Below, in pieces: positions 16,979 through 25,185 of a stretch of DNA of 37,961 nucleotides; the first letter of the stretch is position 1; every line of letters starts with the position of its first letter. This DNA is from Bacteriovorax stolpii (GTDB lineage Bacteria > Bdellovibrionota > Bacteriovoracia > Bacteriovoracales > Bacteriovoracaceae). The notes under the pieces were generated by a model, which ran no database searches, had not been told where the DNA came from, and was given only the letters and a program-made list of their open reading frames with translations. The stretch is from the NCBI GenBank assembly GCA_945905815.1, contig CAMDQH010000023.1, positions 1 to 37,961 of the forward strand, written 5' to 3'. The position numbers and the translations under genes are program-made.

Positions 16979-17112
16979 ACCAAGCTGTATCGTAATTTCC
17001 AGGGCAAATCTTAATATTATTTTACTTTTTTGTGCTTATAACTATTTAAAATTATGGCTTTAAAGTACAATTAATCTAATATATACCTAACCTTCTTGAA
17101 GATAATTTATTT

Positions 17113-18519
17113 ATGGCACCCGACGATACAATCGAAATTCCAGAACCCGAGAATCAGGAGCTCCTCCAGGACTTGTCTGAAAAAGGTAATACGGCTGAAC
17201 TTGTTGAAATGTTTGAAGAACTTCCAACCATGGATGTTGCCGAATTCATGGAAGAAAAGCCTATTGAAGAGGTTATTGAGTTTCTTCACAAGCTGGATAT
17301 TGAAGATCAGGGGCGGATCTTTTCAGATTTTTCCCAGACTATTCAGCTCAAGCTTTTTCATGCACTTGACCGTCGCTCTTTTGCAGAAGTTTTTGCTCAT
17401 ATGTTCTCTGATATTAGGGCAGACCTTTATCAAGAACTATCGAAAGAAGAGCAGATTGAATTACTTCCCTATTTAAATAAAAAAGTTCGAGAGGATGTTC
17501 TTATTTTGTCGGCCTATCCCCCAGAAACAGCTGGAGGAATTATGACTACCGACTTTGCGACAATCTTTGCTGATATGTCAGCAGCGGAAGCATTAGAAAA
17601 GATTCGAAAAGATGCTCCATCAAAAGAAATGATTTATTATATATATGTTGTAGACCACTCTATGGTGATGAAGGGATTGGTAACACTTAAAGATCTCGTT
17701 TTGCACAATCCAAAAGATAAAGTGTTAGAAATGCTGAATGAATTCTTTGTTTATGCAGAAGTAAATGAGGACAGAGAATCTGTTGCTCAAAAGATTGAAA
17801 AATATGATCTCGTTGCTATTCCTGTTTTAAACTCGCTAAATCAGCTCGTTGGAGTTGTGTCACACGAAGAAGCGATTGATATTATCAGGGCCGAACAAGC
17901 TGAAGACTTTGAAAAATTCGGTGGAATCATGACCTCGCCGAATGATGATGAATATCTTCAGACTTCATCCTTTCATCATTTCAAAAAAAGAGTGGTGTGG
18001 GTTGTATCACTCGCTGCGATTGGAATTATTTCAGGAATGATCATCAGTGCCTATCAAGGAATTCTTGAAAGTTTTATTATTCTCGCTATGTATATGCCGA
18101 TGATGGCAGCGACAGGGGGAAACACTGGTTCTCAGGCAGCGACAGTGATTATTCGCTCACTTTCTTTGGGAGAAATTCATGATGAAGACTGGCCGAGGAT
18201 AATATTTAAAGAAGTCAAAATTTCTCTCATGCTCTCAATCACTGTTGCGATTCTTACGTATCTCAAAATTGCATTTCTCTCTTATCATGCTCTTCTGCCG
18301 ACAGGTTTCAGCATGGGTTATATTGCATTTACAATTTCTTTGGCCATCGCCATTCAGGTAATCACATCCGCAATTATTGGGGCAGGTCTTCCTTTAATTG
18401 TTAGAAGAATGGGCGGAGATCCAGCAGTCGTTGCTAGTCCAGCAATTTCTACCGTTGTCGATATCACAGGTCTTCTCATCTATTTCTCGGTAGCCTCGTA
18501 TACTTTTGGGATTTCATAA
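17113..18519 (+). CDS. mgtE: Magnesium transporter MgtE
   Basis: MgtE is a homodimeric inner-membrane Mg channel gated by cytoplasmic Mg. The 468-residue protein has the full architecture: an acidic helical MgtE_N domain (about 20-145), two CBS domains (about 150-275), a connecting helix, and five membrane helices. The pore signature is MYMPMMAATGGNTGSQAAT, and DPAVVASPAISTVVDITGLL carries the pore Asp. An acidic N-terminal tail is typical. The ribosome site is weak (GAAG). The 134-base divergent gap to the PilZ-like gene shows no M-box riboswitch. manC follows in the same direction 19 bases later. Confidence 0.96.
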   Translation: MAPDDTIEIPEPENQELLQDLSEKGNTAELVEMFEELPTMDVAEFMEEKPIEEVIEFLHKLDIEDQGRIFSDFSQTIQLKLFHALDRRSFAEVFAHMFSDIRADLYQELSKEEQIELLPYLNKKVREDVLILSAYPPETAGGIMTTDFATIFADMSAAEALEKIRKDAPSKEMIYYIYVVDHSMVMKGLVTLKDLVLHNPKDKVLEMLNEFFVYAEVNEDRESVAQKIEKYDLVAIPVLNSLNQLVGVVSHEEAIDIIRAEQAEDFEKFGGIMTSPNDDEYLQTSSFHHFKKRVVWVVSLAAIGIISGMIISAYQGILESFIILAMYMPMMAATGGNTGSQAATVIIRSLSLGEIHDEDWPRIIFKEVKISLMLSITVAILTYLKIAFLSYHALLPTGFSMGYIAFTISLAIAIQVITSAIIGAGLPLIVRRMGGDPAVVASPAISTVVDITGLLIYFSVASYTFGIS

Positions 18520-18538
18520 TCATTTTTGGAGCATTGTT

Positions 18539-19912
18539 ATGCAAGTTGTAATTCTTTGTGGTGGATCCGGAACTAGACTCTGGCCAATTTCAAGAACTCT
18601 TTTCCCAAAGCAGTTTTGCCAATTATTTGGTGATGAATCACTTTTTCAAAAGACCATTAAAAGAAATATCAATTTGGCTGACTCTTTTTCAGTTGTGATT
18701 AATCAAGAGCAATATTTTATGGGTCTTGATCAAATCGAACAGATAAAAACCAATCGGCCATATCATTTTGTGCTTGAACCAATCGGTAGAAATACTGCTC
18801 CTGCGATAGCAATTGCAGCTCTTGCAGCAAAACCAGATGAAGTTATTTTAGTCGTACCTTCAGATCACCTAATCGAAAAACAAGCAGACTACGAGCTGGC
18901 GATAAAAAAAGCAATTGAGCTAGCTCAAAATGATAAACTCGTAACTTTTGGAATTAAGCCTGATTACGCGGAAACGGGATACGGTTATATTGAGGCCAAC
19001 GGCCATGATGTTAAATCGTTCAAAGAAAAACCAGATACAAAAACAGCCGAAGGTTATCTTGCTGCAGGAAACTTTTTCTGGAATAGCGGCATGTTTTGTT
19101 TTAAGGCCGGTGTTTTCTTAAGTGAATTGAAAAAGCATACTCCAGATATTTATGAATCATCTTTGAAAGCGTTCAATGCAGCTAGAAAAGACAGTGTCTT
19201 TAGAATAAATATGGAGGATATGAAAGAGATCCGATCTGAAAGTATTGACTACGCTGTTATGGAAAAATCGACACTTGTAAAAGTTGTTCCGGCCGATATC
19301 GGATGGAGTGATCTTGGCTCATTTGATTCTCTTTACGATGCTCTTCCAAAAGATCTATCTGGTAATACTAAAAGTGAAAATGTCATTCACCTTGGCTCCA
19401 GAAATAATCTTATCATTGGAGGCAAACGGCTTATTTCAACTATTGATGTTGAGGATTTAATTATTGTGGATACAACTGACGCCATTGTAATTGCGAAGAA
19501 AGGTTCTACCCAAAAAGTAAAAGAATTGGTCTCCGAAGTTAAAAAATTAAATATTGAAATGACTAATGTTCATACAACGGCACATCGGCCTTGGGGAACA
19601 TATACAATTCTTGAACAAAATCCTGGATACAAAGTGAAACAAATTACAGTGAGGCCAGGTGGTAAACTTTCACTCCAATTTCATCACCACCGTTCAGAGC
19701 ATTGGATAGTTGTAAGCGGTATCGCCACAATTACAATTGATGATAAAGTTTTCGAACTCAAGCCGAATGAATCAACTTATATTCCCAAAGAGGCCAAACA
19801 TCGCCTTTTCAATAATCACAAAGAAAATCTTATTTTGATTGAAGCACAGGTAGGATCGTACCTTGGAGAGGATGACATAGTGCGTTTTCAGGACGATTAC
19901 AAACGTAACTAA
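18539..19912 (+). CDS. manC: Mannose-1-phosphate guanylyltransferase / mannose-6-phosphate isomerase
   Basis: This bifunctional type II enzyme makes GDP-mannose for surface polysaccharide; the isomerase half interconverts fructose-6-P and mannose-6-P. The nucleotidyltransferase domain (about 1-340) has GGSGTRLWPISR, the sugar-phosphate motif FKEKP and WNSGMF. The C-terminal cupin (345-457) has RPWGTYTILE and the metal-binding LQFHHHRSEHW. The ATG at 18539 is chosen because GGAG lies eight bases upstream and the product begins directly at the pyrophosphorylase motif; the frame also opens at 18506 inside mgtE. Length (457) is normal. No other polysaccharide genes are in the window. Confidence 0.94.
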   Translation: MQVVILCGGSGTRLWPISRTLFPKQFCQLFGDESLFQKTIKRNINLADSFSVVINQEQYFMGLDQIEQIKTNRPYHFVLEPIGRNTAPAIAIAALAAKPDEVILVVPSDHLIEKQADYELAIKKAIELAQNDKLVTFGIKPDYAETGYGYIEANGHDVKSFKEKPDTKTAEGYLAAGNFFWNSGMFCFKAGVFLSELKKHTPDIYESSLKAFNAARKDSVFRINMEDMKEIRSESIDYAVMEKSTLVKVVPADIGWSDLGSFDSLYDALPKDLSGNTKSENVIHLGSRNNLIIGGKRLISTIDVEDLIIVDTTDAIVIAKKGSTQKVKELVSEVKKLNIEMTNVHTTAHRPWGTYTILEQNPGYKVKQITVRPGGKLSLQFHHHRSEHWIVVSGIATITIDDKVFELKPNESTYIPKEAKHRLFNNHKENLILIEAQVGSYLGEDDIVRFQDDYKRN

Positions 19913-20011
19913 TTGAAACTCAGTTTGACTCTCCCTAAGACTAATCTCAGCTCTAGACTTTTGTTTCAAAGAGTTGATAGATTAATCGCAAGTACATACT
20001 TGAGAGGCAAT

Positions 20012-20077
20012 ATGATTCGATCTGTTTTGATCCTAATAGCGTTTTGTTATGTTCTAACATCGCTTACACAAGTTTAA
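20012..20077 (+). CDS. Possible 21-residue hydrophobic leader peptide
   Basis: The ATG at 20012 follows GAGAGG with good spacing and encodes MIRSVLILIAFCYVLTSLTQ plus one residue, a single hydrophobic helix. Its TAA overlaps the ATG at 20077 of the deacetylase frame as TAATG, the usual mark of translational coupling. It may be a coupled leader or small membrane peptide. It is too short for statistical support. Confidence 0.35.
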   Translation: MIRSVLILIAFCYVLTSLTQV

Positions 20078-20901
20078 TGAAGGCCGGTGAAATGGAATTC
20101 ACCCAGTTCATTAAAACACTTAGTTCTCCTTTTATATGTCATCCTTTAATACCGAAATCATCTCTACCATTTACAATACTTATTCTTTCTCCTCATCCCG
20201 ATGATGAATCAATTATTGGCTCATTACCGCTCAGACTTATGCATGAGAATAATGCTCATATCATTAACATTGCAGTAACCCTTGGCTCAAAAAAAACAAG
20301 GCAAAAACCAAGACTAAAAGAACTTCAAAATGCTTGTACGTTTTTAGAAATGGACTTAGATGTTCTTAGTGAAGACTGGTCAGTAAAAGCAAAAGAACTT
20401 AAGTCCCTAATACAAAAGTATCAACCTCATCTGATTCTTGCACCTCACTTAAAAGATCATCACCCAACGCATATAAAAACAGGGAAGCTTTTAGAAAAAG
20501 TTCTAAAAAATTCTAAATTAAATCTCATGGTTGCATGGACAGAATTCTGGGGAGCAATTGAAAACCCTAATTGCCTGATTGAAGTTCCGAACGAAATTGT
20601 AGAGCTTCAAATGAAGGCACTAGCGATGCACACTGGGGAAATTTCTCGAAGCCCTTACCACTTAAGATTACCGGCCTGGATGATGGATAATGTTCGTCGT
20701 GGCGGAGAAATTATATCAAACGTTGGTGGCGAAGTTCCTCAAATGCCTTTTGGGGTGATTTATCATTTGCAGGTCCTCAAGAAAGGTAAATTATCAAACG
20801 CAAAACTCCCCAGCCCTTTTCTTTCTTCTCTGGCAGATCTTGGTCAGATATTTAATGAAATCTTAGAAGCTGCTTCGGGATCTAAAACTAAAGTAAAATG
20901 A
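20077..20901 (+). CDS. PIG-L (LmbE-like) family deacetylase
   Basis: PIG-L enzymes are zinc-dependent N-deacetylases acting on GlcNAc-containing substrates. The zinc motif HPDDE lies in ILSPHPDDESIIGS, and the distal histidine is in APHLKDHHPTH. The C-terminal LRLPAWMMDNVRRGGEI and a following Gly-rich turn resemble the PIG-L module fused to NagB in some Bacteroidetes proteins. Here NagB is a separate convergent gene, and the coding ends overlap by 58 bases. The start is uncertain: 20077 is coupled to the leader ORF, while 20092 has GGTGA upstream. No signal peptide, so probably cytoplasmic. Confidence 0.85.
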   Translation: MKAGEMEFTQFIKTLSSPFICHPLIPKSSLPFTILILSPHPDDESIIGSLPLRLMHENNAHIINIAVTLGSKKTRQKPRLKELQNACTFLEMDLDVLSEDWSVKAKELKSLIQKYQPHLILAPHLKDHHPTHIKTGKLLEKVLKNSKLNLMVAWTEFWGAIENPNCLIEVPNEIVELQMKALAMHTGEISRSPYHLRLPAWMMDNVRRGGEIISNVGGEVPQMPFGVIYHLQVLKKGKLSNAKLPSPFLSSLADLGQIFNEILEAASGSKTKVK

Positions 20902-21563
20902 GGATGTGACTTTAAAAAAGTTGCAGGACATGACTCATCATCATGATGGTTAAGAAGATATTTAACCGTATTGGCCTTCGATTTACCCGTGACAAGCATT
21001 AGTAATTCCTTACCATCCATAATAGAAGCAATACCCATACTAAGAGCTTTATTTGGCATTTTCTCTTGCCCAAAATGGCTTTGATTTGCATTCTTCGTTT
21101 CATCCGTTAGGTCAACGATTCTCGTTCTGGAATGAATTGAAGATCCTGGCTCGTTAAAACCAATATGCCCGTTAACTCCAATGCCTAATAGCTGCAGGTC
21201 GATTCCACCAATTTGTTTTATCAATTCTTCATAAACTTCGCCTGCAAGATTAGTGGGTGGAAAGGCGAACTGTGATTCTAATAAATTCAAAGGAAGCATT
21301 AAACGCTTCTTGATGTAACTTTTAAAACTCGAAGGATGGTTCTCATCAATACCAATATATTCATCAAGCATGAAAAAGAATGCTTCATCTGTCTTAACTG
21401 AATTTTTATTAATCTTGGATACCAGCTCTTCGTAAACCGGTTCCATCGTTCTGCCAGTAGCTAAACCCAAAACTAAAGAAGGATGAGAAGTTAGCTTATC
21501 CAAAACTATGGTTGTAACGGTATCGACTGCATCTTCGGTGCTTTTGCTTAAAATGATACGCAT
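20844..21563 (-). CDS. nagB: Glucosamine-6-phosphate deaminase NagB
   Basis: NagB converts glucosamine-6-phosphate to fructose-6-phosphate and ammonia, feeding amino sugars into glycolysis. The 239-residue protein has the phosphosugar loop GLATGRTMEPVY, catalytic Asp67 in MLDEYIG, and GIGVNGHIGFNEPGS with His133. PATFLKSHPHFTLVLD lies near the end. Length is that of the short, non-allosteric (Bacillus-like) forms. Its neighbour is a PIG-L deacetylase, which suggests amino-sugar salvage. Upstream, in the gap to the sigma-54 regulator, is a cluster of ATTCGG repeats that may be an operator. Confidence 0.95.
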   Translation of the reverse strand: MRIILSKSTEDAVDTVTTIVLDKLTSHPSLVLGLATGRTMEPVYEELVSKINKNSVKTDEAFFFMLDEYIGIDENHPSSFKSYIKKRLMLPLNLLESQFAFPPTNLAGEVYEELIKQIGGIDLQLLGIGVNGHIGFNEPGSSIHSRTRIVDLTDETKNANQSHFGQEKMPNKALSMGIASIMDGKELLMLVTGKSKANTVKYLLNHHDDESCPATFLKSHPHFTLVLDPEAASKISLNI

Positions 21564-21595
21564 ATAGGTCCAATCGGTTGTAAAACACTGTAAAA

Positions 21596-21632
21596 TATTC
21601 GGATTCGGAATCCAGTGTTTGATATCCGAATA
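21596..21632. promoter_or_regulatory. Nested dyad with ATTCGG repeats, candidate operator
   Basis: TATTCGGAT (21596-21604) and ATCCGAATA (21624-21632) form a 9-bp inverted repeat with a 19-base spacer. Inside it, ATTCGG is repeated in tandem (21597-21608), and GGATTC-G-GAATCC (21601-21613) is a palindrome. It lies midway between divergent nagB and the sigma-54 regulator gene. Confidence 0.45.
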
Positions 21633-21656
21633 AATCTAGATTAAACCTATGGGAAC

Positions 21657-22982
21657 ATGAAATCCAATCTTAGTATTCTAATAATTGAAGATGATAAGTA
21701 TGCCCGTCTTAACCTGCGGGAAATACTTGGGCCATTTGGAATTCTGGACGAGGCAGCTGATACCGAAACCGCTTTTGTTAAACTCAAAGACAACTTCTAT
21801 GACATCGTTATCACTGATATTGAACTGGGTGATGGTTCCGGAGTCGATATCATCCCTACGATTATTAGAAAGGGCTCCCATTGCATTGTAGTTAGCTCTT
21901 ATGAGCATGAAGACGTAATTGAGAAGGCCTATGCTCTGGGAGCTTCTCACTACCTCTCTAAGTTCAAATTACGTGATCAGCTCCCCGTCTATATTCATAA
22001 GTTCTTACAGACTAAAAGCGCTCGTTTTGAGAAATTTCTTAATGAGGAATTTATCACCCAAGACCCTGAAACAATCCAAGAGCTTAGACGACTTTGTGAG
22101 ATCAACTTAAAAAATCAGAACCTATTCATTTCAGGGGCTACCGGAACCGGAAAAAGTCTCCTTGGAAAGCTCATCCATGATATCACCCATCCTGATGCTC
22201 CACTTGTTCATTTAAACTGCTCCGAAATTTCAGAAACACTTTTAGAATCAGAGCTTTTTGGCCATGAAAAAGGTGCGTTTACCGGTGCGGATCACAAAAA
22301 AGATGGAAAACTTAAACTAGCAAACGGTGGGACCTTATTTTTAGATGAAGTTGCGACCATGCCACTTTCAATGCAGCAAAAATTATTAAAAGCACTAGAT
22401 GAGAAAACTTTTTACCCTGTAGGTTCATCAACTCCAATCAGAAGTGACTTCACTCTTATATCTGCAACTTGCGAAGGAATTCTCGAGAAAGTTCAGAGAA
22501 AAGAATTCAGAGAAGATTTATACTTTAGATTGAGTGGATTTCATTTCCATTTAAAGTCAATCTCAGAGAGGCCTGATGATGTCGAGTTACTAATTAAGTT
22601 TTTTCAAAAGAAATCATCACGAAGATTCGTCATAAAAACAGAAGCTATCGAAGCTATGAAAAAATACTCATGGCCTGGTAACGTTCGAGAATTATCAAAG
22701 GTTTGTGACCGTTTCTCGCAAAGCTTATCTGGTATAGTTGATCTCAATCTGGTTAAGAAAACAATTATCCCTCAAGGTCAGATAACTATTCCGAAGGTCG
22801 AAGGATGGGAAGATTACGTTCAAAATCATGGTCTTAGATCATACATCACAAACTTAGAAAAACGGGCCGTCGAAGAGTCGATGAAGAGAAATAAAGGAAA
22901 AATCACAGCCTGTATTAAAGAACTTAAAATCTCCAGCTCAGCTTTCTACCGTATTCTTCAAGATCACCAACTCACTTTCTAA
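21657..22982 (+). CDS. Sigma-54-dependent response regulator (NtrC family)
   Basis: This 441-residue transcription activator works with sigma-54 RNA polymerase. The receiver (1-120) has phospho-Asp54 (ITDIE), acidic Glu11-Asp12-Asp13 and Lys102, which is followed by Phe instead of the usual Pro. The AAA+ domain has Walker A GATGTGKS (160-167), the sigma-54 contact loop GAFTGA (206-211) and Walker B LFLDE (227-231). A Fis-type helix-turn-helix closes the protein (KGKITACIKELKISSSAFYRIL). There is no neighbouring histidine kinase, so it is an orphan. A sigma-54 promoter begins directly after its stop. Confidence 0.95.
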   Translation: MKSNLSILIIEDDKYARLNLREILGPFGILDEAADTETAFVKLKDNFYDIVITDIELGDGSGVDIIPTIIRKGSHCIVVSSYEHEDVIEKAYALGASHYLSKFKLRDQLPVYIHKFLQTKSARFEKFLNEEFITQDPETIQELRRLCEINLKNQNLFISGATGTGKSLLGKLIHDITHPDAPLVHLNCSEISETLLESELFGHEKGAFTGADHKKDGKLKLANGGTLFLDEVATMPLSMQQKLLKALDEKTFYPVGSSTPIRSDFTLISATCEGILEKVQRKEFREDLYFRLSGFHFHLKSISERPDDVELLIKFFQKKSSRRFVIKTEAIEAMKKYSWPGNVRELSKVCDRFSQSLSGIVDLNLVKKTIIPQGQITIPKVEGWEDYVQNHGLRSYITNLEKRAVEESMKRNKGKITACIKELKISSSAFYRILQDHQLTF

Positions 22983-22983
22983 C

Positions 22984-23000
22984 TTGGCATAGCGCATGCA
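22984..23000 (+). promoter_or_regulatory. Sigma-54 (-24/-12) promoter
   Basis: TTGGCATAGCGCATGCA has the invariant GG (22986-22987) and GC (22998-22999) exactly ten bases apart. It matches TTGGCAcgNNNNtTGCA at all but three positions. A start near 23011 gives a leader of about 26 bases holding CAGGAG (23025-23030), six bases before the ATG at 23037. Confidence 0.65.
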
Positions 23001-23036
23001 TTAAGGTCGGCAACTGAACTTAAACAGGAGCCAACA

Positions 23037-23384
23037 ATGACCTTACAACAAAAAACTATTCAGCGTTACCGCCAGCTTTATCCCAATCTACCACTTCGCG
23101 AAATCTCTGCCCGTACGGGCATTCAAATCACCCGCGTTTTCCGACTCTTCAATGGCAAGATCATGAAGGTCGGAGAACTCGAGGCCTTCGAAAAAGCAAT
23201 CAATGCCAAAATTGCAGAGAACCCAAGTTTTGAAAAGTTGACCTCGGTTGTGGAACAAGCATCAACAATATTAACCAATGAGGAACTTGCAAAAGTTGCT
23301 GAATACATTGCAAGAAAAGTATCAGCACGAACTTTCGGTAGATTTTACATTAAACCAAATTATGAATCAGCGATTATCGCTTAA
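23037..23384 (+). CDS. Small helix-turn-helix protein
   Basis: This 115-residue protein has an N-terminal helix-turn-helix (LREISARTGIQITRVFRLFN, about residues 20-39), followed by a helix (KVGELEAFEKAI) as in lambda-repressor-like domains. Residues 60-115 are helical. No ligand-binding domain is seen. CAGGAG precedes the ATG. It is the first gene of a three-gene operon behind the sigma-54 promoter. The next ATG is ten bases after its stop. Confidence 0.75.
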   Translation: MTLQQKTIQRYRQLYPNLPLREISARTGIQITRVFRLFNGKIMKVGELEAFEKAINAKIAENPSFEKLTSVVEQASTILTNEELAKVAEYIARKVSARTFGRFYIKPNYESAIIA

Positions 23385-23393
23385 GGAGCATTT

Positions 23394-23873
23394 ATGAAAG
23401 GTCTATCATCACTTGAAAGAATAATCTTAGAAGGTATTGGGAAGGGCGTATTGGTTTATGAAGAGATTCAAAAACAAACGGGACTGAATGAGAACGTTTG
23501 CTACAACATTCTTCAAGCTCTTATTATACGCGGACTTGTTAAAACAGATGGAATTAAATACCGGATATCTGAATCTCTTTCTCCTCTCATTATTGAAGAA
23601 ATAAACGGAAAAGAAGCTAAAGAAGCCGAATATCTTGAACTTATGGAAGCTGTCGTAGAGCAACAAGAAGACCGTGTCTTTCGTTTACAAAAGATTGCTA
23701 TGGATTCAAGAGACGAAAAGATCTTCGTGGCCATGCTTTCAAACCTTGAGTCATTTCTGGCAGATGCTCATAAGAAAGCCCATGCTTCTGTTTCCGTTAA
23801 AGACCGTAAAGTTGTATTTTGGGGAATGGGAAACGTTGATAAAATCATCACACAAATTGTGACCGGGAAATAA
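23394..23873 (+). CDS. Winged-helix protein of unknown function
   Basis: This 159-residue protein has an N-terminal winged helix (about 1-62: VYEEIQKQTGLNENVCYNIL, then GLVKTDGIKYRI), followed by a charged helical region (70-130) that may form a coiled coil. It ends in a short strand RKVVFWGMGNVDKII. GGAG lies before the ATG. It sits between the helix-turn-helix protein and the lipoprotein, with gaps of nine and one bases. I do not recognise a named family. Confidence 0.75.
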   Translation: MKGLSSLERIILEGIGKGVLVYEEIQKQTGLNENVCYNILQALIIRGLVKTDGIKYRISESLSPLIIEEINGKEAKEAEYLELMEAVVEQQEDRVFRLQKIAMDSRDEKIFVAMLSNLESFLADAHKKAHASVSVKDRKVVFWGMGNVDKIITQIVTGK

Positions 23874-23874
23874 T

Positions 23875-25164
23875 ATGAAATACTTACTAATTATACTTCT
23901 AATCATATCTTGTGGAAAACATAAACAACCTGGGATGCAAGACTATAGAGACAGCGATGGAGACGAAATTCCAAATTTATTGGACTCAAACAAATATGTA
24001 TCAGACGCTGTAAAAAAAATGAAAGTTAATGGTACGCTGACGTTTGACAATGGGTTAAGTATAAAAGAAATTCATTCCTTTGTTCTTACTAGCGAAGTTG
24101 ATCTCACCGAGGTAAGTAAAAAACTCCTTACTCAACACGAAAAGGCTACCAGTGGCTGGAAATTCACTTCTGATTATCTCGTTCTACATCTTAAAGCACC
24201 TGAAACACTGGAACTTAAAGATGAGTCATACTATGTTGATCTAAATCTTGATGCTAATGAAAATACATTTTTGTCTATTAAGTACCTTGAGAAGAACATC
24301 ACGACAGATATGGGACGCTGGACTAGAGGACAAACGTTAAAACTTGAAAAAAGACAATTGCAAGCCTTGCTTAAGAATGAGTCACATTTTGCATTAGAAC
24401 AAATAAAAAGGACTACAAATCATTCTCTTTACGAAGGAAAAACATATAAGCTTATCATTAACGATGGAAACAAAGCTAAACTTTTAAATATCTCACATGA
24501 GCTCCCTATTGAAAAATTTATAAATCTGTATGCCAAAGATGCCAAGCCTTTCATTGCTAAAGATATTTTATATAAGGTATTGAGTGAAGAAGAAACTTGG
24601 TGGGTTCGCAATATGAAAGACTACAAAACTATTGTTTATGCGAGTGAAAAAGAACTCTATGAATCTTACTTGAAAGGTTTTGAGAAAATAAATTTCACAC
24701 TAACAAGAAATAATGGAACTTCTAAATCTTTTCAAATTACAAAACACAATGATGCCATGGTCATTCTCAATATCACGGGAAGTAAAACTATCAATACCTT
24801 TTCTCTTCGAAATCAAAAAATAAAATTTGGGCCTCAATCTAATAATTGTATTTTTTACTATCGTGACGCACTGGAAACTAAAAGTGAGCTACAAATGAAA
24901 GAACTCGCCAATGAAATTGTATTATCGGCAAATAACGCTAACATAAATGAACAAGCAAAAGTAAAATCGACTGATTCTGCCCTTGAGGTAAAGATCGACA
25001 GTAATGATCAAAATATTGATATTTCTTTGGAAGACTTGCCATCTTCTACCTATCAAGAGGTTGGACTATATAGGAGCCCTTGTAATGGTCGAAAAAAAGT
25101 AACATTACTAAGCCAAGAAAATAAACTGGTACTAAATGTGGAAGCACTTGTTGAGAAGATCTGA
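23875..25164 (+). CDS. Lipoprotein with an EF-like calcium motif
   Basis: This 429-residue predicted lipoprotein has a short signal ending in the lipobox IISC, giving Cys13 as the lipidated residue. DYRDSDGDEIPN follows at about 23-34, an Asp-rich loop like thrombospondin type-3 or dockerin calcium repeats. The remainder is a mix of strands and helices with no recognised catalytic motif and only two late Cys residues. It is last in the sigma-54 operon. Position two after the Cys is Lys, which does not suggest inner-membrane retention, so the outer membrane is likely. Function is unknown. Confidence 0.78.
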   Translation: MKYLLIILLIISCGKHKQPGMQDYRDSDGDEIPNLLDSNKYVSDAVKKMKVNGTLTFDNGLSIKEIHSFVLTSEVDLTEVSKKLLTQHEKATSGWKFTSDYLVLHLKAPETLELKDESYYVDLNLDANENTFLSIKYLEKNITTDMGRWTRGQTLKLEKRQLQALLKNESHFALEQIKRTTNHSLYEGKTYKLIINDGNKAKLLNISHELPIEKFINLYAKDAKPFIAKDILYKVLSEEETWWVRNMKDYKTIVYASEKELYESYLKGFEKINFTLTRNNGTSKSFQITKHNDAMVILNITGSKTINTFSLRNQKIKFGPQSNNCIFYYRDALETKSELQMKELANEIVLSANNANINEQAKVKSTDSALEVKIDSNDQNIDISLEDLPSSTYQEVGLYRSPCNGRKKVTLLSQENKLVLNVEALVEKI

Positions 25165-25179
25165 TAAGAAGCTTATAAT
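25151..25179 (+). promoter_or_regulatory. Near-consensus promoter for a leaderless mRNA
   Basis: TTGAGA (25151-25156), a 17-base spacer and TATAAT (25174-25179) are followed by six bases and the ATG at 25186. The promoter overlaps the end of the lipoprotein gene. There is no Shine-Dalgarno sequence. Confidence 0.7.
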
Positions 25180-25185
25180 ATTGAA

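Noticed and set aside
16979-17112. Possible M-box riboswitch before mgtE
   Set aside because: The 134-base gap is very AT-rich, with no set of long stems. Only weak promoter-like hexamers are seen.
19913-20011. Terminator after manC
   Set aside because: No strong stem with a T tract is present.
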